Assembly: GCA_018715765.1 (NCBI GenBank)
Contig: DVKY01000007.1
Location: forward strand, 1 to 19,766
DNA from: Fimivicinus intestinavium
Lineage (GTDB): Bacteria > Bacillota > Clostridia > Oscillospirales > Acutalibacteraceae
Length of the DNA: 19,766 bases
Direction of reading: 5' to 3'
The stretch's first letter is position 1. Each line of letters opens with the position of its first letter. Positions 1-5,355 of this stretch are shown in pieces. The translations under genes and the position numbers were made by a program. The notes below the pieces were generated by a model. That model ran no database searches. It saw nothing but the letters and a program-made list of their open reading frames with translations, and was not told where the DNA came from.

Positions 1-335
1 GAACGACTTACAGGCTCCGGGAGAAACCTTTCGGGGCCTTCAGTCTATCGTGGAGGCAGGGCCTTTCAGTAGGCCAGCGGCGGCGGGCTCAGCGCACTTT
101 CGGCAGGCCCGTGAGGGAATTTTTCCGCCTGAGCGGAAAAACGAGCGCACAAACTGTTTGAGCCGCCGTGAGGCGGTGAGTTTTTGTGCGCTTCGCCGAA
201 CCGATTCCAAGGGATTCAAAAGCATATCAGTGCCGCCGCTGGCCGCTCGCGGGGTCGAGGGGCGAAGCCCCTGGCTGCTTCTCTTTCTATCTTCTCTTAC
301 AGAAGTAAGAGAAGATAGTCGCGTACAGCGAAACC
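1..335 (+). repeat. Structured intergenic repeat, copy A
   Basis: No coding sequence is supported here. The stretch matches 19411-19640 (copy B) closely, in the same orientation. It folds into consecutive hairpins: GGCCT/AGGCC (60-64/71-75); TTTTTCCGC/GCGGAAAAA with loop CTGA (120-128/133-141); an outer helix GCGCACAAA/TTTGTGCGC (145-153/183-191) enclosing CCGCC-GTGA-GGCGG (163-176); AGGGGC/GCCCCT (258-263/267-272); and a perfect 14-bp hairpin (287-300/305-318) with loop AGAA. The 3' module seen at the end of copy B is missing, so A is truncated where it meets inverted copy C near 335. The left boundary may lie outside the window. Function is unknown. Confidence 0.7.
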
Positions 336-645
336 GGGCACTTATTAAAAGTTAGCAGAAAATCTCATGGCCGCGCCACAAATAAAATGATTTATTTTCC
401 CGCTCGAGCCGCGGGGGCCCATCCTTTTCCCCCCGTGCGGAAAAGGATACAAAAGGACGTGGATAAACGGCACTGCGGCGGCGGTATTTAAACTTACCAC
501 ACCACAACGCGTTCGGCGAACGCTCCCCGAACTCAGCCGCTCATGCGGCTTCAAACAGGCGGGAAGGTTCGCTTTTTGCCCTTTGGGTCAAAAAGTCCCC
601 TCACGTGCACGCAGTGAATGACAGCAGCTGCCGCCTGGGCCTATT
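336..645 (-). repeat. Structured intergenic repeat, inverted copy C
   Basis: Read on the minus strand, this stretch aligns with copy B from its TAGGCC start to its terminal TTTTAATRAGTGCC (C end at about 336-351, B end at 19752-19766). It is more diverged than A is from B. The hairpins are kept with different stems: CTTTTTG/CAAAAAG plus CCC/GGG (572-595); an outer helix pairing 516-529 with 560-572 around the inner hairpin AGCCGC-ATGA-GCGGCT (535-550); and ATCCTTTTCC/GGAAAAGGAT (421-430/439-448). One pair in the outer helix is G-U only when read on the minus strand and would be a C-A mismatch on the plus strand, which supports the minus strand as the RNA sense. No coding sequence is supported here. 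Confidence 0.65.
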
Positions 646-654
646 GTTCTGTTT

Positions 655-735
655 GAGGCTCTGAACGACTTACAGGCTCCGTTAGAAGCCTCCCGGGGCC
701 TTCAATCCTGCGCGGAGGCTGAAGCCTTCCAATTA
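655..735 (+). repeat. Partial structured repeat, 5' fragment D
   Basis: About 70 bases here repeat the first 70 bases of the window in the same orientation. The shared blocks are GAACGACTTACAGGCTCCG and GGGGCCTTCA, followed by a GGAGGC block. None of the later hairpins of the family follow, so this is a solo 5' fragment lying just beyond inverted copy C. Confidence 0.6.
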
Positions 736-769
736 TTAGATGCGCGAGCCGAAAGTGAGCCACAACAGC

Positions 770-819
770 AATTGTAAAACGAAAGCGGCGGCTCCTGCGC
801 TGGGCAGAAGCCGCCGCTT
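770..819 (-). terminator. Terminator of the GH20 operon
   Basis: An 11-bp GC-rich stem AAGCGGCGGCT/AGCCGCCGCTT (783-793/809-819) lies about 30 bases beyond the stop codon of the first GH20 gene. On the minus strand it is followed by TCGTTTTA, an imperfect U-tract. This fits a Rho-independent terminator for leftward transcription. Confidence 0.75.
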
Positions 820-850
820 GAATCAACGGGCTGCGGCCGCTCACGCGGCA

Positions 851-2476
851 TTATTTTTTTTGCAGCCGGTCATTGACCTCGAGCTCATAACTTGGGTTGC
901 TGTATTGGAATTTTATCAGGCTCCTGATTTTGCGCAATGGATTCCGGGCGAGCGCCACGCTGGTTTCGGCATAGTTTGCGCCCAATGCGTCAAGAACTGG
1001 CTTAAAATGCTCCCAGCGCTCCAAAAAGCTTTTGAAATCGCGTTTTTCCTTCGGCGACCAGGCCACCTCGCTGAGCGCCTGCATCCGCGGGAACAGGAAC
1101 ACCTCCAGCCGCCGGATGGAGGGGATAAATTCTGTCCACATTTCCGCCTCTACGCCCAGCACATTTTGCTCGCTCTCCGGATGAATGCCAGCCTGCACGG
1201 GCTCAAAGCAGTAGGTGTTTTTCAGGGGCCTCTGCGCATAGGGCAGGTCAAAGTAGAAAGCTTGGTGGCGGCTCACGATCATCTCGCCGCCCTCATTGAT
1301 ATATTTTTCTGCGAATTTGTCGCGTTGTGGCGTCCAATACTGGCCGATTACGGATTTGTCGAGGTTACCAGCCTGAAGCGCTTCGTTCCAGACAATCAGC
1401 CGCTTGCCCTTCTCTTTGAGATAAGCGGCGATGCGGTTGTTGAAGTAGCCTTGCAGCTCCTCCACATCCCGCAGGCCGTGCTCCCGGATTGCCTGCTGGC
1501 AGTGGGGGCAGTTTTTCCATTCTTCTTTCGGCGCTTCATCGCCGCCAATGTGAAAATAAGGGGCGGGGAACAGCGGGATGATCTCATCGAGCACATGGAA
1601 GATGAAGTCGTAGGTGCTCTCCTTGCCTGCGCAGGCAGGGCGGTTCCAATCCTTCCATCCCATCGTTTTTTCTGGAATAGTGCCGCCATAGAACCATTGC
1701 ACCTCGCTCGGCTTTTCCCCACAGGCCAGATATGGATATCCGGCAATCGCAGCCGCAAAGTGCGCGGGCATATCGATCTCCGGCACTACGGTGATGAACC
1801 GCGCGGCAGCATAGGCGACAATCTCCCGGATTTGTTCCTGTGTGTAAAATCCAGGCGCATAGGGCTTGCCCTCCAGTTTTCTGGAACCCCAGCCGTAAAG
1901 CTGTGTATCCTTGCGCTTGGAGCCGATCTCTGTGAGCAACGGATATTTTTTGATCTCGATGCGCCAACCCACATCATCCGTTAGATGCCAGTGGAATACG
2001 TTAAGCTTGTGCATGGCCAGAAAATCCAGATAGCGCTTCACATACTCCACGCCGAAAAAATGGCGGCTTTCATCCAGGCTCATACCGCGCCAGCGGAATC
2101 GGGGCTCGTCTTCGATCCGAATGCAGTCCATGGAAAGTGATTGAGCCTTTTTGGCGGTATCCAGCCGCAATAGCTGCCGCAGGGTTTGGACCGCGTAAAA
2201 TGCACCGGCGGGCGTTTGCGCAGAAATTTCCATTCCGGTTGACGTGCAGTCAATTCGATAGCCCTCCGCTGGGAGATCCGCATTGTAGACGAAACGGATA
2301 TCCGCCATTTCATTGCCCTCTTTTAGAGAAAAAGCGGCGGAGCTTTCAATCAGATTCAGAAAATAGGCGGCTGTTTCCCGCAGCTCCGGGGCAAAATAGC
2401 AAACGGTATCCTGCGTGATGGTAAATATGCCGGAGAGTGGCGCTGCTGTTTTGGGCAAGGGAATTAACTGAATCAT
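851..2476 (-). CDS. Beta-N-acetylhexosaminidase, GH20 family, downstream paralogue
   Basis: This 541-aa enzyme should remove terminal beta-linked GlcNAc or GalNAc from glycans by the substrate-assisted GH20 mechanism. Residues 1-120 resemble the GH20 N-terminal alpha/beta domain. The (beta/alpha)8 barrel runs from about 128 (RFRWRGMSLDESRHFF) to about 480. The catalytic Asp-Glu pair is in HIGGDE (D313, E314); the HWHLTDD (163-169) and PEIDMPAH (232-239) motifs are also present. A CPHC motif follows the catalytic pair. There is no signal peptide or membrane helix, so it is probably cytosolic and acts on imported oligosaccharides. The start is set by AAGGAGG a few bases upstream. It lies 76 bases after the related GH20 gene and is very likely co-transcribed with it. 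Exact substrate is unknown; lacto-N-biosidase activity cannot be excluded. Confidence 0.93.
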   Translation of the reverse strand: MIQLIPLPKTAAPLSGIFTITQDTVCYFAPELRETAAYFLNLIESSAAFSLKEGNEMADIRFVYNADLPAEGYRIDCTSTGMEISAQTPAGAFYAVQTLRQLLRLDTAKKAQSLSMDCIRIEDEPRFRWRGMSLDESRHFFGVEYVKRYLDFLAMHKLNVFHWHLTDDVGWRIEIKKYPLLTEIGSKRKDTQLYGWGSRKLEGKPYAPGFYTQEQIREIVAYAAARFITVVPEIDMPAHFAAAIAGYPYLACGEKPSEVQWFYGGTIPEKTMGWKDWNRPACAGKESTYDFIFHVLDEIIPLFPAPYFHIGGDEAPKEEWKNCPHCQQAIREHGLRDVEELQGYFNNRIAAYLKEKGKRLIVWNEALQAGNLDKSVIGQYWTPQRDKFAEKYINEGGEMIVSRHQAFYFDLPYAQRPLKNTYCFEPVQAGIHPESEQNVLGVEAEMWTEFIPSIRRLEVFLFPRMQALSEVAWSPKEKRDFKSFLERWEHFKPVLDALGANYAETSVALARNPLRKIRSLIKFQYSNPSYELEVNDRLQKK

Positions 2477-2552
2477 AAGTCCTCCTTAAAGGCGCTGATT
2501 TGTGTGAAAAGAAATGTCGGAACGAACGATATGTAAAACAAAGAGGGCTGTC

Positions 2553-4133
2553 TTATCGGCTGTAGTGTGCGGCAAGCCGTTTGACCCTGGCATCGTCAAT
2601 GAGGTTATGCAGGCCCGCCCAGTGGAGCTGACGGCGGTTGAACCACAGGGAATAGCCCTTTGCCCGCAAAAGGCCGGGCATGGCCTGCCGGAGCGCAGCG
2701 GGATGCTCGACGCCGCAGGCGGCCAGCATCCGGTAATAATCAGGCAGCTTGTTCCGGAAGTGCTCCCAGCATCTGTTTTCGGGCGAGGTCCAGGCAATTT
2801 CCGCAATTGCGCCCAGGCGAGGGTAGGTGCAATATTCCGCTTTTTTCCTGTTGGGGACGTATTCCGTCCAAAGCGGCGCTTCCAGCCCCCAAAGGTTTTG
2901 GGCTGTATTGGAGTCGATATCCGGGATTTCCGGCACGTTCTCATAGGTCTGTTTCAGATTAAACCAGCCAAACGGCAGATCAAGATAATAGGGGAAGGAA
3001 ACGGAATTCACCATCCGGCGGCCCGCCCGTATCTCTGCCTGCGTATTCTGCGGCATGCCGCACATCTGCCAGACGATATCGCGATCCAGCCACTTGGTGG
3101 CCTCTACGGAATCCCAGTTCCACATCATGGAGGTGACGCCGTGCTCCTTTAGATACCGGCTGATGCGGCTCATAAAATATTGCTGAAGCTCCTCCTCATC
3201 CTGCAAACCAACCCTTTTCATCATGGCCTGGCAGTGCGGGCAAAGCTTCCAGCGCATTTTAACAGCCTCGTCGCCGCCGATATGGAACAGACCGTCCGGA
3301 AAAAGCGGGATCATTTCGTCAAGTACGTTGCGGAGGAATTCGTAGGTGTTCGCTTTCCCTGCACAGAGGATATCGTGCTTTACGCCCCAGTGCGTCGCCA
3401 CAGGGAGCTTGCGGTCAAAGCAGCTCAATTCCGGATAACAGGCGATCGCAGCCTGCATATGGCCCGGCATGTCGATCTCCGGAATTACCTTGATGTATTT
3501 GGAGTGAGCGTAAGCGACGACCTCTCGAATTTCCTCCTGCGTATAAAAGCCGGCGTGGGGTTTTAAGCCGAAGTTGGTGTGCGAGCGCCTGGAGCCAACC
3601 TGCGTTAGCCTGGGGTATTTTTTGATCTCTACCCTCCAGCCCTGATCCTCCGTCAGGTGCCAGTGGAACGCATTGAGCTTATGTATGGCCATCAGGTCAA
3701 GAAACTGCTTTACCTCTTTCACCGGATAAAAATACCGCCCGACGTCGAGCATGAAGCCGCGATAGGGGTAGAGCGGAGCGTCTTCAATCACAAGGGCGGG
3801 AATGTCAAGGCCTGTGGAGAGCAAAATTTGCTTCAGCGTCTGCAAAGCGTAAAACAGCCCGGCTTCATCCGGAGCGGTAATAGAAATCTGCTTCCGGGTG
3901 ACCTCCAAGCGGTAGCTTTCCGGCTCGCCCTGGCCAGAAATCGCCAGCGAGAGCGGCGGCTCGCCCGGCTGGCCATTCAGCGAAAAATGAAATTGTCGCT
4001 TTAAAAAGTTTTGAAAATCATTGGTTATTTGATCCGGTGCAGCGCCTTGCAGCGCCGTATGCTGAGAGAGATGAAAGCCTGTCTGTTCCGGGTGAAGCGA
4101 CAGAAGCCGGGGCTCAGGAACGATAGAAATCAT
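2553..4133 (-). CDS. Beta-N-acetylhexosaminidase, GH20 family, upstream paralogue
   Basis: This 526-aa GH20 glycosidase is a paralogue of the next gene in the operon. It shows YPYRGFMLDVGRYF (about 122-135), HWHLTEDQGW (157-166), PEIDMPGH (218-225) and the catalytic HIGGDE motif (D288, E289), again followed by CPHC. Start choice: the frame is open to an ATG at 4202, but that would put the coding sequence across the TATAAT promoter at 4170-4175. The ATG at 4133, preceded by GGTGATGAC, is therefore preferred despite a weak RBS. There is no signal peptide. No sugar transporter or regulator gene lies beside it in the window. The two enzymes probably act on related GlcNAc/GalNAc substrates with different aglycone preference, which is inference. 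Confidence 0.92.
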   Translation of the reverse strand: MISIVPEPRLLSLHPEQTGFHLSQHTALQGAAPDQITNDFQNFLKRQFHFSLNGQPGEPPLSLAISGQGEPESYRLEVTRKQISITAPDEAGLFYALQTLKQILLSTGLDIPALVIEDAPLYPYRGFMLDVGRYFYPVKEVKQFLDLMAIHKLNAFHWHLTEDQGWRVEIKKYPRLTQVGSRRSHTNFGLKPHAGFYTQEEIREVVAYAHSKYIKVIPEIDMPGHMQAAIACYPELSCFDRKLPVATHWGVKHDILCAGKANTYEFLRNVLDEMIPLFPDGLFHIGGDEAVKMRWKLCPHCQAMMKRVGLQDEEELQQYFMSRISRYLKEHGVTSMMWNWDSVEATKWLDRDIVWQMCGMPQNTQAEIRAGRRMVNSVSFPYYLDLPFGWFNLKQTYENVPEIPDIDSNTAQNLWGLEAPLWTEYVPNRKKAEYCTYPRLGAIAEIAWTSPENRCWEHFRNKLPDYYRMLAACGVEHPAALRQAMPGLLRAKGYSLWFNRRQLHWAGLHNLIDDARVKRLAAHYSR

Positions 4134-4169
4134 GTCATCACCGCTTTTGATCGAAAATATACAAAATTT

Positions 4170-4198
4170 ATTATAACAACGATTGTTTTGAAAAACAA
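4170..4198 (-). promoter_or_regulatory. Sigma-A promoter of the GH20 operon
   Basis: On the minus strand, -35 TTGTTT (4193-4198) and -10 TATAAT (4170-4175) are separated by 17 bases. The predicted transcription start near 4163 gives a leader of about 30 bases to the ATG at 4133. Confidence 0.75.
4183..4198. promoter_or_regulatory. Palindrome over the GH20 promoter -35, candidate operator
   Basis: A perfect inverted repeat TTGTTTT-GA-AAAACAA covers the -35 hexamer. A second overlapping inverted repeat AACAA-CGA-TTGTT lies at 4175-4187. The position suits repressor binding, but I cannot assign a regulator family. Confidence 0.4.
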
Positions 4199-4256
4199 GC
4201 ATAGGGAATGCCGCAGGAAAATCGGAGCAGGAGATATTTTTTAGTTATGTGCCCGT

Positions 4257-4324
4257 CATAATATCGCAGGATTTGCCCAAACTATGAGCGGACACCATTT
4301 GCGGGCGCTCCGCACACTGTGTCC
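4257..4324 (+). promoter_or_regulatory. Leader of the Asn/Gln-rich protein gene: possible -10 and 5' hairpin
   Basis: CATAATA at 4257-4263 could be a -10 element; it fits both a sigma-A-like CATAAT and the CATnnTA pattern of forespore sigma factors. No convincing -35 is visible. A two-part hairpin follows, GGACAC/GTGTCC (4290-4295/4319-4324) enclosing GCGG/CCGC (4301-4304/4310-4313). It ends a few bases before the strong ribosome binding site. Confidence 0.35.
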
Positions 4325-4345
4325 GTCACAAAGGAGGTGAAAGCA

Positions 4346-4546
4346 ATGGCACGTCAGAACCAGAATCAGAACAGCCAGAACAATCAGCAGCAAAACCTGC
4401 GAAACAACCAGAACAACCAGCAACAGAACCTGCGGAACAATCAGCAGTCCTTAAACAACCGCAACGAGCAGAATCAGAAAAACCAGCAGAACCGTCAGAA
4501 TCAGGAGTTCCAAAACAGACGTGAGGAGAATGACCGGCAGTTCTAA
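4346..4546 (+). CDS. Small Asn/Gln-rich low-complexity protein
   Basis: A 66-aa protein in which 43 residues (65%) are Asn or Gln, with scattered Arg and a few Glu near the C-terminus. The segment QQQNLRNN occurs twice (14-21, 25-32). There is no membrane segment, signal peptide or Cys. The ATG at 4346 is chosen because AAAGGAGGTG lies directly upstream; an in-frame ATG at 4319 lies inside the leader hairpin and has no RBS. The gene is monocistronic, with its own terminator. Composition recalls gamma-type small acid-soluble spore proteins, which store amino acids in the forespore, but the TEFASE-like protease site of that family is not seen. It could instead be a surface or phase-separating protein. 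Function is unassigned. Confidence 0.75.
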   Translation: MARQNQNQNSQNNQQQNLRNNQNNQQQNLRNNQQSLNNRNEQNQKNQQNRQNQEFQNRREENDRQF

Positions 4547-4590
4547 ACGGTCTGAAATCGGAAAGCCGTAACAAACCATACACCTCATCC

Positions 4591-4635
4591 AAAGATGGCC
4601 TGTTCATCCGTTTCGTATGAACAGACCATCTTTTT
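4591..4635 (+). terminator. Strong Rho-independent terminator, probably bidirectional
   Basis: A 17-bp stem with one mismatch pairs 4591-4607 with 4617-4633 around a 9-base loop. The 3' arm runs straight into TTTTT on the plus strand, terminating the Asn/Gln-rich gene. It sits between two convergent genes and may also stop leftward transcripts from kdpE, although the minus-strand U-tract is only three bases. Confidence 0.85.
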
Positions 4636-4653
4636 GGCCATTTGATATTCCGT

Positions 4654-5355
4654 TTATTCAACCCGGAGCATCCGGTAGCCTACGCCGATATGCGTTTGAA
4701 TATATTGCGGGGCGGAGGGATCTGCTTCAATTTTTTTTCGCAGCGTTGCCATGAAAACCCGTAGAGAGGCAACGTCGTTATCCCAAGTGCTGCCCCATAT
4801 TTCCTTGGTAATAAAGGTGTGGGTCAGCACCTTCCCAACGTTTCTGGAGAGCAGGCACAGCAATTTGTATTCAATTGGGGTCAGGTGCAGTTCCTTCCCA
4901 TGCATATAGGCACACCCGGCGGCGTAATCAATTTTAAGCGCCCCGTTTTCAAAGATGGAAGAAGCGGTGTTTGCGCTGCTCTGCATAGCGCCTAAACGGC
5001 GCAAAGTTACACGCAGACGAGCCAGCAGTTCTTCTACGGAGAAAGGTTTGGTCAGATAATCATCTGCTCCGGCATCCAGCGCCTCGATCTTATCCGTATC
5101 CTCTCCTCTGGCGCTGAGGACAATAATCGGCATATTGGACCAGGTGCGGATTTTACGAATGATATCGATGCCGTCCATGTCAGGCAGGCCCAAATCCAGC
5201 AGCACAATATCCGGGTTGTAGGAAGAGGCCTCCACAATCGCCGCCTGGCCGGTCGGCGCTGTGTGAAAGCGGTAGTCGTGTGTCTCAAGCGTTGTGGTAA
5301 TCAGGTTGCGGACGGCTGCATCGTCCTCCACCACCAGAATCAATGGTTTATTCAT
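4654..5355 (-). CDS. kdpE: KdpE, OmpR-type response regulator for potassium transport
   Basis: This 233-aa cytosolic transcription factor is the partner of KdpD. The receiver domain (about 1-120) has the acidic pair D11-D12, phosphoacceptor D54 in VLLDLGLPDMDG, the switch residue S81 and K103 in LTKPF. A winged-helix DNA-binding domain follows (about 135-230), with LHLTPIEYKLLCLL and VGVGYRM typical of OmpR/PhoB regulators. The ATG at 5355 has GAGGAGGT upstream. It overlaps the end of kdpD by 8 bases, so translation is probably coupled. A longer open frame upstream lies entirely inside kdpD and is rejected. It should activate kdpFABC under K+ limitation or osmotic stress. Confidence 0.95.
   Translation of the reverse strand: MNKPLILVVEDDAAVRNLITTTLETHDYRFHTAPTGQAAIVEASSYNPDIVLLDLGLPDMDGIDIIRKIRTWSNMPIIVLSARGEDTDKIEALDAGADDYLTKPFSVEELLARLRVTLRRLGAMQSSANTASSIFENGALKIDYAAGCAYMHGKELHLTPIEYKLLCLLSRNVGKVLTHTFITKEIWGSTWDNDVASLRVFMATLRKKIEADPSAPQYIQTHIGVGYRMLRVE

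Noticed and set aside
50..355. A 101-aa open frame on the plus strand inside repeat A, and a similar frame in copy B
   Set aside because: No ribosome binding site, and it runs through hairpin stems whose sequence changes between copies, so the peptide is not conserved while pairing is.
1..645. CRISPR array
   Set aside because: The repeats are long, few, of mixed orientation and without regular spacers or cas genes.
740..1984. A 414-aa open frame on the plus strand
   Set aside because: It lies antisense to the GH20 gene at 851-2476, starts in the repeat/terminator region and shows no family motif or RBS. The minus strand carries clear catalytic motifs.
4134..4202. N-terminal extension of the upstream GH20 enzyme from an ATG at 4202
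   Set aside because: It would run across the TTGTTT-N17-TATAAT promoter and has no RBS; the ATG at 4133 aligns better with the paralogue.
4591..4635. Small structured RNA between the convergent genes
   Set aside because: The hairpin runs directly into a T-run after a stop codon, so a plain intrinsic terminator explains it.
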